Source: Caprella mutica
Lineage: Eukaryota > Arthropoda > Malacostraca > Amphipoda > Caprellidae
Direction: 5' to 3'
Assembly: GCA_947561585.1 (NCBI GenBank)
Contig: CANNZV010001047.1
Location: forward strand, 123,205-187,204
Length of the DNA stretch: 64,000 nt
In this document: positions 23,306 through 38,300 of the stretch, in pieces
Position numbering within the stretch: position 1 is the first letter of the stretch
Layout of the letters: each line of letters begins with the position of its first letter
Made by a program: the position numbers and the translations under genes
The notes under the pieces: model-generated
The model's input: the letters and a program-made list of their open reading frames with translations, nothing else
The model's database searches: none
Told to the model about the DNA's origin: nothing

Positions 23306-26300
23306 CTGGAGGATAGTGACAGGGAGACATTAGTTACAGTAGAAAATTATCGAACTTTAATTTTTTATTAATGAATAGAGTTCTATTTATAGTTATTTCT
23401 CAAATTTTCTTACCTCATGAATGCTGATGAAGAAGTAGCTGGTTGTGACGGGGGTTGTACTCCACTACCGTGACCTCCACCACTCGGTCCCCCGGGGGAA
23501 TGAGGACTGTCACCACTCTTTCCCCCAACCCCCTTGATGTTCTCCTTCCTCCTCCGGGGTTGGTACTTGTAGTTGGGGTAGTCCTGCTTGTGCTTCTGAC
23601 GAAGGTGGTCAGCCCTGTCAATGAATGGGCGCTTCTGATCCTCGGACATACCCCTGGGGGAGAGAATGGGGGAGATGAAGCGGTGGGGGAGAGAATGAGG
23701 GAAATGAAGAGGTGGTAGAAATCAAAGAATACAGAATATGACGTCACAGTGACATCAGGGAATAAATAATGTAATTTATTATAACTTCTCACTGTTTTTT
23801 CATTTTATTTTTTTCAAGAAAAAAAAAACACAAAATTGATTAACTATTAAAAACGTACACATTTGTTTATCCAGTCGCCTTGAGAAAATATCAAAAAATA
23901 CATGCAAAATACATCATTTGAAAGGACTTAAGTGTTGCTTTAGGGGATACAGGGTTATTGAATTATCTGTAATAGGATTTTTCGTTCAAATACAAATTCT
24001 TTTGAACTGAAATAATATACAAAACAGAAATTGAATTAATATAACAAGAATATATTGGAGTTTATTAGTTTATAAAAGACTATAAGATATTTAATAACTG
24101 TTATTTTCTCTAACGGTATTTATAATAACTTCCTCTTACAACAAGTAACTGTTCTCCCCTGCTGATGATGTTATTATACTTGTAATTAATACAAATAACA
24201 AACTTTACTCAATTCACTTACGTTGTTAAAGTATTCTCTAAAACAATACTCTTTTTACCATTATTCCATCTGAATACGTTTATTTTTATTTACTTTTCAG
24301 GATTTCAATTTAGAGTTTCCCACGAAGGAGGAAAATCTCAACCGTTATGAAATAAAGAAAAGCTTATCCCTAGATTTTAGTGATAGGGCATAGGCTTGGA
24401 TGTTGTAACTTAAACACTACCAACTGAAGGGCCAGTGCACCGGTGTTTCTTATCTTTTTTTATCACTATAACCACTTAGGAATTTTTAGTCGAAATATAT
24501 ACTGCGGATTTTTCTAGAATGGAGTAACCTTGTAATTTGAAAATAGTTATTCCTAGGTTACTATCAGCTTTTAAAAATAAAATCTAATAGGGTAAGTTAC
24601 GAATTATCGGTCGGTTTCACATTTTCGGTCATATTAGGAGAAACGATAAAATAATAATGAAATAATTACCATTCTATAGTTTTTTTCTCATATGACTGAA
24701 GATGTGAAACCCATCGAAATTTTTTTACTCAATCTACATTTTATATTAAATTAATTCAAGATTTGGAAGAGAAGATCAGTGAAGAAGTACTAGTAACTTT
24801 AACTAACATTAATAATCGTTAAATTCAAATGCAGTGCTAGTAACTTTTATAATTTAAAGCATCCGACAGTAACCAATAGATTTAACCAGTTACTGCCCAT
24901 AATACCCTATCTACAACCCTTTGCTGTATCCCAATGTGTCCCTTTGGTTGCCTTGGGGTTACTTAGAACATTTAGTAGTTCGATTCAACCGTGTTAGGTT
25001 ACTAGAATAGCACAATATTGAGTTACATTCGAGTTATAATTGGGTAAGTGATACAGCGAATTTGTAACTCTCGAACCGTGTTATTATTGAACTGACGGAA
25101 GGTTGCTTATTGTTCATAATATTCCATATTGTTTTTTTTTAAATATTTTAATGGTTTGGAAGAAGTGGTAGAGTTAGGTAAAAGTGTATACTTATTTTAA
25201 GGATAAAAAGTTTTGGATAATGTAACAATAATACCATTTGACAAATCACAACAGTCAGTAAAAAATAAAACTTCTTAAAATAAGACTATTTAAAACATTT
25301 CAGTTTGTTATTTATTCAAAAAGATATTCAATATGGAAACCATTCATTTCCTATATTTTATATATAAAAAGAGATATTATGAATAGAAGCTCAAAAAAAT
25401 ACATATTACATTTGTCTCAGTAAAATGGAAGTGTACTATTAGCCACAAAAGCTTCACTTTTTCAGATGGTACACATCCCTCAGGCCTATCACAATTTATG
25501 ACAATTTTAAGTGGAGAGGAGACTGCAACAACAACTCAGTCACTCAGGCAAAATTAGAAAGGAAATTAGAAAAGGCAAGAGGAAAGATGTGTTTAGAATG
25601 GGAAAGGACCGTTACACGTCATCCTTAAAAATTAGAGAAAGAATGACGGGATTTCTTGGAATAATATAGAAAATAAATGTAATTAAAAAATTATGACTTT
25701 TTGAGTATTTGTTGAAATATAATTCAGTGAAATAATAATGAAATAAAAACTGATTTATATCTAAAAAAACTGAATTTTATCATTGTGACCCTTATTTCAT
25801 TTTCGTGTCAAAACCTTGTTATCTCATTTAAGATAATTAAATAAATATTATCTTTTTACAAGTTTCCGTCACGCAGATCGAATTCTGAACTTATCAGTTC
25901 TTAAAGACTGTTTATAACATCTTGAGAAAAAATAAATTATTTTACCATTTTTCTGACTATTTTCATGAATCTCTGTTAAAATTAAAATCATGAACTATTA
26001 TCCATCATAAAGTTATATACGAAATACTATACAATGTATGTACTGTCCTTTATAATAAAATGTCAAACATAGAAACATATAAATAGTGTAATAAGCAAAC
26101 AGAAAACTGTTAAACATCATCATGTTGCATGTGTACCTTATACGAATAGTCATGAATTTGAAACATTTTTGTGTTACATGAGTTTAATAGTGTTTCAGTA
26201 CGATGCACTTTAGTGTGTTTAGTGTCTCAGCATTTCAGTACGATGCACTTTAGTGTGTTTAGTGTCTCAGCATTTCAGTACGATGCCCTTTAGTGTCTCA

Positions 26301-29300
26301 AATTAGCCATTGTTGAAATGATGGTAGTAATCTCAGTAGACTTTTAGCTGAGACACTAAAGTGCATCGCACTGAAACACTTTCAAGATACTGTAACACAT
26401 AAGTACATCAAAATATAGTTCATGCACTTAAGTGTCACGTTTCAGAGAAAGTTTATACGGTGGTAGTTGTTTTAGTTTGATAAATACAGGTTGAACAATT
26501 AAATGATTCATTCAACATGTTTTACTGTAATTAGCTGCATATATTCAATGCATTTAATTACATTTGCTTTATCAGTTCTCAATGTATACTTTCTTTATTA
26601 ATTTGGTCAGAGAATGAATTCGGTATAGCAGCAGTACGGTCTGATCGAGACTATCCAATGAAAACAAACCCCTCTACCAGCCTCAGATGTAAACAAAATA
26701 TACACAGCTGAAGAACAAATAGATCTAAGGGATATGTTTATAAGATGAAGCAACTGAAATATCAGAAACAAGGAGGCGTATCTTATGATATTGTTAACCC
26801 AATCGTCTGTTTGGTTATGCTTTCGATACTAGATGATAAATGATATGAAGGTAGATGGTACTATCAGAGAAAAGAGTCACTGTGATGATGTACTATCAGA
26901 GAAAAGAGTCACTGTGATGATGTACTATCAGAGAAAAGAGTCACTGTGATGATGTACTATCAGAGAAAAGAGTCAATGTGATGATGTACTATCAGAGAAA
27001 AGAGTCACTGTGATGATGTACTATCAGAGAAAAGAGTCACTGTGATGATGTACTATCAGAGAAAAGAGTCACTGTGATGATGTACTATCAGAGAAAAGAG
27101 TCACTGTGATGATGTACTATCAGAGAAAAGAGTCACTGTGATGATGTACTATCAGAGAAAAGAGTCACTGTGATGATGTACTATCAGAGAAAAGAGTCAC
27201 TGTGATGATGTACTATCAGAGAAAAGAGTCACTGTGATGATGTACTATCAGAGAAAAGAGTCACTGTGATGATGTACTATCAGAGAAAAGAGTCACTGTG
27301 ATGATGTACTATCAGAGAAAAGAGTCACTGTGATGATGTACTATCAGAGAAAAGAGTCACTGTGATGATGTACTATCAGAGAAAAGAGTCACTGTGATGA
27401 TGTACTATCAGAGAAAAGAGTCACTGTGATGATGTACTATCAGAGAAAAGAGTCACTGTGATGATGTACTATCAGAGAAAAGAGTCACTGTGATGATGTA
27501 CTATCAGAGAAAAGAGTCACTGTGATGATGTACTATCAGAGAAAAGAGTCACTGTGATGATGTACTATCAGAGAAAAGAGTCACTGTGATGATGTACTAT
27601 CAGAGAAAAGAGTCACTGTGATGATGTACTATCAGAGAAAAGAGTCACTGTGGTAATGTACTATCAGAGAAAAGAGTCACTGTGATGATGTACTATCAGA
27701 GAAAAGAGTCACTGTGATGATGTAATATCAGAGAAAAGAGTCACTGTGATGATGTACTACCAGAGAAAAGAGTCACTGTGATGATGTACTATCAGAGAAA
27801 AGAGTCACTGTGATGATGTACTATCAGAGAAAAGAGTCACTGTGATGATGTACTATCAGAGAAAAGAGTTACTGTGATGATGTACTATCAGAGAAAAGAG
27901 TCACTGTGATGATGTACTATCAGAGAAAAGAGTCACTGTGATGATGTACTATCAGAGAAAAGAGTCACTGTGATGATGTACTATCAGAGAAAAGAGTCAC
28001 TGTGATGATGTACTATCAGAGAAAAGAGTCACTGTGATGATGTACTATCAGAGAAAAGAGTCACTGTGATGATGTACTATCAGAGAAAAGAGTCACTGTG
28101 ATGATGTACTATCAGAGAAAAGAGTCACTGTGATGATGTACTATCAGAGAAAAGAGTCACTGTGGTAATGTACTATCAGAGAAAAGAGTCACTGTGATGA
28201 TGTACTATCAGAGAAAAGAGTCACTGTGATGATGTACTATCAGAGAAAAGAGTCACTGTGATGATGTACTATCAGAGAAAAGAGTCACTGTGATGATGTA
28301 CTATCAGAGAAAAGAGTCACTGTGATGATGTACTATCAGAGAAAAGAGTCTCTGTGGTAATGTACTAACAGAGAAAAGAGTCACTGTGATGATGTACTAT
28401 CAGAGAAAAAGAGTCACTGTGATGATGTACTATCAGAGAAAAAGAGTCCCTTATGATATTTTCACAAATCACAGTTTTCTAATTTCCTATTATTTACAAA
28501 TTGGTCTTATTGTAACCAAACCTATTATAAAATATCTACTAGCATTAAAATTAGTAAAGTTTCTTTTTAGAAATGTGAAGTTAGTAAAGTGTAAAAAGTT
28601 CACCACAGATGCACTTCCATTTTACTTCGTAATAAAATTCACTTCATATTGTCTTTAATAGCCACGCATTAAAAGAAATAAACGTCTATTCGTTACTCAA
28701 ATCATATATGATAACATCATGATAGTTTTTTTTTTCAATATGCATACACAATAATTATAACTAAGACAAAGAATATCAAACTCCCTAATTGTCGTGAACT
28801 CTAAGCTTTATTTCATATGACCAAACTACTATCGTTCATACTTTATGTTGTGATAGTACCTTCCATAGAGGAGTGTGGCTTTGTTTACTAACAAACTGTC
28901 TCCCATAACCATTTATTGTAAAAAAGAACCATCGTAAGTTATACGTGATAGATGCCTCGGACATAAGTCAGACCAACGTGTTGTGATTGCAGTTATGTGC
29001 TAAATATTGCTGTTGTGAACCCATATTCACAGCTCTAAGATAGTGAAGAATATTATCATATTCAATGAAAATGGTTAAGAATATTTATAAAGAAAATAGT
29101 TGCAAATTAACAATTTACAAATGTAAATGTTTACAAATTTATATTTGTTATTTAATTTAAAGGTATTTTTAAGTTTAAATATTACATAAAGTATTAGGAG
29201 AATATTAGACAAACATTATGAGAATATTAGGAAACTATTAGGAGGATATTAAATGAAATATTAAGATAATATTAGGTTAATATTAGGGGAATAGTAATAG

Positions 29301-32300
29301 AATATTAGGAGAATATTGGGAGAGTATTAAATAAAACATTCAGAGAATATTAGGAGATTATTAGGAGAATATTACATAAAATATTGGGAGAATATTAGGA
29401 GATTATAAGGAGATTATAAGGAGAGTATTAGGGGAATAATAGGAGATTATTAGGAGAATACTGAACGATTATTAGAGAATTTCTCTGAGTTCACTATTAT
29501 TTATAACATTTGCATCATTGATTTTAAGATTCACTATTCACTTTTTATTACAGAGTCCCAATGTATTTTCCAAACTATTTTACCAATATTTTTTGTGTTG
29601 CCTTACCATTTTACCCCAGAGGGCCCCTTGATCGTAATGGTACCCAGGGGTGCTAGACTTACGCATGGCTAGCGTTACTTTGGCCGTTATACGATGTTAC
29701 GTAACTGCTCTAGAGCTGATTACAAGGTTAATGGCTTTAACCTTTTTTAACTTGGTGCGTGATATATAATTTAAAATATTATTGCTATAGAGCCTCAAAA
29801 TAATGAAAAATAATTTTTTTCTTGCATTATAATTATTTTAGTGGAATAAAATAAATCAATGGTATATATTAATGCATTAGAGTATTTTTTTCATAAAACA
29901 AATAATGTGAACGGTTTACCTACTAACTCCTTTATTATAGGATCATTACTTTCTAGTCGTTTAAATTCACAGCACAAATCATGAAAAAGTATAAATGTTA
30001 ATTAATTGTGAAACACATTAAATTGTCATTAAAACATAAATGCTTTACTTTTATAACTTTAATCAATCCAAATCTAAAAAAAACTATATTGATTTTCATT
30101 TACTTTGAGTTGGGGTAAGCTCTGAGATATCGAAGAGTTCCACAATTCCGATCACATACGTAAGTAAAAATTATTTTATATGAAAATAAAAATGATCGAA
30201 AATATGGAACTGTTCAATATCTGAGAGCTTAGCCTACCTCACCACCCACTCTTATTAGTGCATCAGTTTTATCTCTGCACGCCACCTGGTGGTGAAAACA
30301 TTCACCAACTGATAAGGAGATAACAGGGCAAGCGTTCACACGCTCTAGCATTCAAAACTAATCTCTAGGTGTGATATGAATTATCTTAACTTTATTGGCC
30401 AATTAAATAAATGCTCAAATATTTTCTATTGAAACATTCAATCAACCGATAAGACAATAAACTCATTTAACTCATATAAATAATATCTCTCTGAGAAATG
30501 ACAGTTAAAAAAGCACAATTGAAAAATCTGGTCCGAGTAAAAAGCAAAGTGTGGGTGATAGAAAAAACCGCCAAAGGATAAATTAGTGCGATGTGTTTGT
30601 GTCTGAGAGATGTAAACAAGACGTCACACGAACTGAAACTCTAAACCAGAAACAAAAGAAGGTGAAGAGCGTGCTATAGAGTAGACACATGAACAGCTGA
30701 TAAGACTCTTGTACAGCTGAGTAAGACTCTTGTACAGCTGAGTAAGACTCTTGTACAGCTGAGTAAGACTCTTGTACAGCTGAGTAAGACTCTTGTACAG
30801 CTGAGTAAGACTCTTGTACAGCTGAGTAAGACTCTTGTACAGCTGAGTAAGACTCTTGTACAGCTGAGTAAGACTCTTGTACAGCTGAGTAAGACTCTTG
30901 TACAGCTGAGTAAAGGGCAACCCAAGTAAAGGTGAAATGTGAGGAAGAGGAAGGGGCGAAGAAAAATATCTAAATTGCAAAAAAAAAACAGAAATTAACG
31001 CGAAAAATAAAAAATGAATGAAATTTAATAAATGAAAAGATTGAATGAAATGAAATAAATTATTAAAGCATTTTATTGTAAAAAGTTTTGTGAATACGAG
31101 GTAAAATATAGTTGGTATATGTATACTTTTGTAACACATCAACCTGCTAGATAGTTCCATTTTTATTTATAATTCTTTAATTTTGTCCCCTGTAATTCTA
31201 TTAAGCTGTTTCATTTAAAAACTTTCTATAATCTCATCAATTCATTTTGACTAACTATTAATTCTTTACTCCTTTTTAATTTCATTCTAATTCAGTGTAC
31301 AATATTATGTTTTTCATATCAACTTTTAGTCCTTTGTACAAGTTAGTAATTTTCCTTTTTTGCTTTTTTAAATTATTAACAGTTCATTTTAAATCCTCCC
31401 TAAAAAATATGTTACCAAATTAATACTTGAAATCATACCTTTAGTCTAATTCTTCAAATTTATATATTTTCCTTTAATTTTCAGGGTTTATGATTTATTG
31501 TTTTAGCCAGAAGATGAGAAGTGTATTTTTCTCGGAACGTCGCGATTATTTAATATTTATGTTATAATTTTTTTTTTAACTATGTCAATAAAGAAGTTTT
31601 TAACCAAGTGGCTATCAAACTGCATCCTCAAACTAATTACTGAACAAGAAAAACATTCATTTAGAAAACTTGAGAAATCCTTACTAAAAATAGTCGAAAC
31701 AAAAGCTCATCGTCTCTTCAATGAAACCTGCCTTAATAACAATTTGTTGCCCAACTACACAAATATTAATATGTATATATGTATATTGTATATGTATAAA
31801 TAAAGAGTCTCGACATGATGCTAATACATTAAATTAAAGTTTTCTAATTTCCTATCATTTACAAATCTTACAAATTTGTCATCGTGTACCCATGTCAATT
31901 TTAAAATATCTGTGAAGTTTCTTGTATGACTGTGATATTAATATACTGTCCAAAAATCATAACCGATGCACGTTTCCTACCTCACTGTACCTACTATTAA
32001 AATTTAAAATTAAAAAACAAACCATTATGAAATATTCTAATTCGAATTGTAAAGTGGATACTAAACTCCTAATACTTTGACCTTTTTACAATAATTTGAA
32101 AATCTAACAATTTACAATAATTGGAAAATCTATTGTATCAATTTTTATATATTATCTTTCCATGACAAAACATCTATTTTAGTTCAATACCAAATTAATT
32201 CACCCTTACCGTAAATAAATTAGTAATAACATCATATTATTGAGTGAATAAGATTATTAGAGAATTATTAGATAATCAGTATTTTCTTTAATGGTAATTC

Positions 32301-35300
32301 AAAGTTACTGTTATTAGATAATCTTTCACATAACTTAAATCAATTCATTATTTACCAATCTAACAAATACTGTTTTGTTTATTTTCTAATATGGAGTCTG
32401 TGATAGTCTTCAAGCAAGTAGTTCCCCCGCAAAAGTTGTTTTGAAAAACAAAATAACTATTCGCATCGTATTTAAAACCTTATTAACTGTAGATTATTTT
32501 ATGGTCAATGATAATTTATTAATATAAGGCATGACTAAAGTTATGGAGCAGAAACATACTAAAAAGTACACAATACTCTTTGTCACTATTAAATTTCTCC
32601 ACCCCCTTCTGTTGGGTCAAAGGTTATGTCCTATTGTTTTACCCTCTATTGGGGTGACACGACCAACCCTCTAACTATTCCAAATATCCTCAGGAATGTC
32701 CTGAAGTGAAGTGCTATAGATTTATAGACCATTGACGGGACTGGGACATGTCCTAGCCTTTAACCTGTAGGTCCTAGCTGTTAAAGGACAAGGTAACCTG
32801 TAGGTCTTAGCTGTTAAAGGACATGGTAACCTGTAGGTCCTAGCTGTTAAAGACATGGTAACCTGTAGGTCCTAGATGTTAAAGGACATGGTAACCTGTA
32901 GGTCCTAGCTGTTAAAAGACATGGTAACCTGAATGTCCTAGCTGTTAAAGGACAGGGTAACCTGTAGGTCCTAGCTGTTAAAGTTAATGATAACCTTTAG
33001 GTGCTAGATTTTAAAGGACCGGGTAACCAGTAGGTTCAAGCTTTTACAGGACACGTTAACCTGTAGGTCCAAGCTTTTATAGAACACATTAACCTGTAGG
33101 TCCTAGCTTTTAAAGGACAAGGTAACCTGTAGGTCCTAGCTGTTAAAGTACATGATCTGTAGGTTCTAAATTTTAAATAACCGGGTAACCTGTAGGTCCA
33201 AGCTTTTATAGGACACATTAACCTGTAGGTTTTCGCTTGTGAAAGACATGTTGACTGATTCCATTTTTTTCATTTAACATCATTTCAATTTTCTAAATAA
33301 ACTTTATTTCGGTTGTTCATAAACAAGTATTTTTTTATCATAGTGCAATGTAAACAGAAAAAAATATAGAAAATCAAATATGGATAGATTCTGATCAAAG
33401 ACATTTTTAAAAAATCTAATAAACAATTTAAATTTAAACTTTACATTCATTTTTTAACCTTTGATTTATTTATTTCAATGTTTCGTGGCAACTAACGTAA
33501 TTAACTTTAGATTTTATCATTAAAAACTGCTATTTTAAGGTTTAATTTTGATTGCGTATTAAAGTTTATTTTATCACAGCTGGTTAATATAATAAAATAA
33601 TACGATTATCAATTGAATAAGTAGTCTATTTGTAATCTAAATCTTTTACATGAAACTCCATTTGAAAATCTTTCTCCATTTATATTGAATCATTCTTGCT
33701 TTTTTATATTTATCAAATTATTTCATTACTTTTCCAATATTTTCAATTAATTCGTGAACTCTATTTAATAAAAAGAGAATTTCCATACTTAAAGTAGACT
33801 ACCATTAGTTACAACTAATAGTTTCAAACATAGTTCACTATTTCACTCCTTTAGTGCAATGCTATTTGTTTACATAAATAAAAGTTAATTAGCAAGGCAG
33901 TAAATCAAATTTGATTTACTCCCTTTCTCAAGTTTTATCCTAATCCTTTAACCAATTATGGCCCTTATAAACTAACCTCATTAGTATGCTATTCGTACCA
34001 AAGAGACTAGAAACACAGATACCTTTATAATGGAGTGTACCTGTTAGGTACTATATTACCATTAAGCATCTGATGTTATCACTGAAAATAAAACTATACT
34101 TTGCTAGTGAAATGGAAACGGAGTCAGTACATCGAATATAATTAAACTAATTCAAACGATCATTTTCAAGAATAGTTATGAAAGTATAATATATTTAATA
34201 ATTAAAGATTAAATGCAATAGTTTTTACGAACACTATTAGAGATTGGAGCACAATAAATAATAATATCATATTTATCAATTAAATAGTTAAAAAAATGCA
34301 GACTAATTTTTATTAAAGCAACGACAGGAGTGTAATAATTATGATATATGTAACATACACTGATTGTGAGTTATTGAATTATGAGTTATGATGACTTATA
34401 GAAAAACGTCAATTATTCGCCCATTATGAAAATAATGATATGCATTTAAATATCAAGCAAGAAAAAAAGATAGAATCATAGATGCACTTTTTCAGAAAAA
34501 AGACATGAGAAAATGCATTATATTTCATTCACTATCTTCTCAGCCTCTCTTATCACTCTCACCACCACTCACTCTCTCTTTTCTTCCTCCATTATACTTG
34601 ATTATCACTCACACTTCCACCACTTCATCAAAATTCACATTTTTTATTCCCCCAATCTCCTCACCCCACATCATGCTTAAGCCACTTCCCCCACTACTTA
34701 CAAATCTCCTCCTAATCACTTCCCTCACTACATCCTTCTCCTCCACTCCCCCACCACTCACCTCCTGATCCTTCTTAATTCCATTCCTCTAATACCTCTC
34801 CTCCTCATCATCCTCCTCCAATCCTCCATCAATTACCTTTACATCCTCCACCTTTCAATCCCTCAATAGTTACCATCCTCTTTTCCTCCACTTCCCCGCC
34901 CCCACTCATCTCCATATTCCCCCGCTGCATTCCCTCACAACCTTCCCCCACTCACCTCCATATCCTCACTTCCCCCACTACCTCAACTCCACCCCTCACT
35001 CACCTCCATATCCTCACTTCCCCCACTACCTCCACTCCACCCCCACTCACCTCCATATCCTCACTTCCCCCTCTACCTCCACTCCACCCCTCACTCACCT
35101 CCATATTTTCCCGAGTGACTTTGACAGCTCCGCGTTGTGTACCTGGCGATGCTGTCCCGATAGTTTTCTCCTTGCCTCCTGGGCCCACACCATGAATGCG
35201 TTCATTGGTCTCTTCACGTGCTTCTTCTGACGACCGCTGGGAAATTAGAAATTCAAATTAGTATAGAACAGAAAATCGAAATAAGAAAAAAATTTTTTTT

Positions 35301-38300
35301 GATAAAAACGAAAAATTAGAATTCGACATGTGGATTCTAATTAATCGATAAATGGACAAATTAATATAGGTATACAATATTCTATTATATGCTTTTACAT
35401 AGATTTGATTAATATGATTTATTATATATTGGTGATTAAAAGTAATGGCGTATAATTATAGCAATTAAATCACTATTTATGCTTTTTATTACGGTTAGTT
35501 CAGATAATCATAATTTTCTTAGTTATTATATTAGTTTACCTATATATTATTTGGTTGTTTCCGTTCGTTCTTTTATCATTTTACAACGATTTTTCTTATT
35601 TATTTCTTATTTGTTGAAAAATGTTTAATTTGTTCTTACATTTCATCTATTATTAGCAATGTATTTGCACAGTTAATACAAACGGCATGAACAATAATAT
35701 AGAATGCAGACTGATATTGCATTGAAATTGCAAGACTGCATTTCCTGTCTGTAAATTTAATAAGGTGAAGTGTCAATTACCGGATAAGAACTAAATACCA
35801 AATCAAAAATTCAATGGGATATATTTCGATAATCATATCATATCATAATAGGAGAAAAATATATAATATAACTTGCATCTTAATTAACCAATTCAAATTA
35901 CGATTATAATTACGTATTTTCAAAAATGTGAGTCAATTTGACTCATCTTAGTATTTTACTTCGAAACAATATTCATATTGACTCCTAAATCATAGTCAGA
36001 TTGACTCAGGTAGAGTCAATAAAGAAAATAGACTCCTATTTGTAGTTTTGCCACCCTTGACTCAAGCTATGAGTCAGGTTGACTCGTATTTTTTTCCCAG
36101 TGTGATATTTGATGTGTCGTTACTCTATCGCAGGCATTAGTAACTCTATTGTAAATTAGTCATTGGAAGGTGATGCATTAGTTATATATTGCTAAAGGTA
36201 ACTAGTAAAGCTATTGGAAATTAAAATGATGACAACTAGAAATGAAAAAATGTATATCGGCCCCCAATATTGGTATATATTTAATGTTATATCAGAAAAT
36301 CAAACTGCCAAAGTACCTGTGACACCAGATCGCTTTGGCCATTTTTCGTCTGGTAGTTTCCCGTGAACCATTAGATCATTTTAAAAAGTTCAATAGTAAA
36401 CTAATGCCTATTTAAATTTGGATCACTCAAAGAATAATCTTAGATACTGTTTTAAGGATTTTACGCTTATCTTGTAAGTTTTGTGTCAACAACGTGACTT
36501 GAAACTGTTTCAGTGCGCTTTAGTGTCTCAGCATTGCAATGTGATGCACTTACAATTTATATACTGAAATTGTTTCCAATGGATAATTTGAAACACTAAA
36601 GTACATCGCACTGAAATACTTTAAAGCTTTATAAACACATACGTATATCAACATTAGATTTGATGCCCTCAAATTCTTTGTTACAAAACTTTTCGGGTAA
36701 AAGTTAAAATACACCTGAGAGTCACAAATTTTTTTTCTTGGTGTGATCATCATTCCAATTTTTAGCAATTGATAACCACTACAGGTAGTTAAGGTGGAAA
36801 AAGCTAACCGTAACAGCGGTACAATCTGACGATAACCAAGATGTTGATAACGGCTCCTATCTCTAAAGGAGTGACGAAGACGGGCAGCGGCTCCCCATTG
36901 ATTGGCATCTTCAAAGGGGAGCACCGCAGCTTCCATGGAGCCACCCACGCAATCACCTTAAACCATTGACCTGACCATGCCTCGAATTAAAAAAATAACT
37001 TTGAACTGAAAACTACTATCACTAAATTATTCGAATGAGGTAAGTTAACTAAATTTGATTAAAAAGTTCTTTGAGTATCTTATACATGTACTTGATAAGG
37101 TTTCAAATTATAGGTGGAACTGTTTGAGACAATAATTGGCGCCAGTCGAGTAGGTATAAATATATTTTTTCATCTATATCGAATGATATGGTTATAGATA
37201 CTATGACTGTTACAGCTAATATGTAGTTGAGACTGTATAGTAAATACAATTGGGTCAATAATTTATAATATAGATAGGTAAGTTTAAAATAGATTACTAA
37301 CCAATACCATATATATTAATATAATTTAGATGATATAAAATGTTTTTCAACTTTCCGATAAATGAAAATAGGAGAAAAATTATTCTTATCAAGTATTTCT
37401 CAAAAAATTAAAAAAAATTGTTTTCATGAATTAATATTAAAATTCCCGCTGGATTTTATAGTTTATATAAATATTTCCCCCAATAAGGATGTAATTAATA
37501 TTGCAAAATATTTTTAGATGTTTTAAATTAATTTATGCAAAGAATAATTTCAAAATTTGGATAAAAGTATAAAATAAACATATTTCGTAGATGAAACTTT
37601 GATTTAAACGTTTAAGATATAATTACCATTATAATTTTTAATAATAATCCATAATCCATTATACTTTTATGCTGACGAGTAATTAGAATGATTATATGAA
37701 ATCATTTGTCTCCGTAGGCCTATTTATGACTACATTTTTCAATTCCAATAAGTCAAACGATTTATTAGTATTGATAACAAAATTCTATATTGCCAATATC
37801 AACAACTTTTCATAATTCGTAAATAATTCACTCAAATATATAAGTAATGTTACATTTTTCTAATTTCTGAAGTATTGAAATAATAGAATATGACGGCAGA
37901 ATTTAAAAAAAAAATTATAAACTGCAACAACAGATATTAATTTTGAAACATATTTCCCATATTCATAGTTTGTAATAAATATAAATCAAAGTAGCTCGAA
38001 TGTTAAATTGAAAGACCCATTAATTTAATACCTTAAAAAGTAACTCTTAAAGCTTTAGTTCATTTCCTTACAATAAATAAACATGTTTCAATTTGCACAG
38101 GAAGGAATTAAAGCCCTTGTAATGCTAACGTAAAACTCGTGTGTTTCCTTTAAAACATTTTCAAGGACCTCACCACCTGTTGCCAATGGTCAACCACTTC
38201 AGACCACTTGTACCACACTAAACCACACCACTTGTACCACACTAAACCACACCACTTGTACCACACTAAGCAACAAGAAACCACACCACTAACACAGTAA

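Noticed and set aside
22641..23718. Plus-strand frames at 22641, 23011, 23186 and 23455
   Set aside because: They are shadows opposite SoxE exons 3 and 4, caused by low AT and Pro-rich codons.
30624..31160. 178-codon minus frame with hydrophobic start and TQLYKSL repeats
   Set aside because: The repeat part is the 21-bp array; the first 80 residues lack a recognisable signal or domain, and it lies inside the SoxE intron.
34505..34768. Plus frame of 87 codons rich in Ser/Pro/Thr/Leu
   Set aside because: A composition artefact of the pyrimidine-rich tract in SoxE intron 2.
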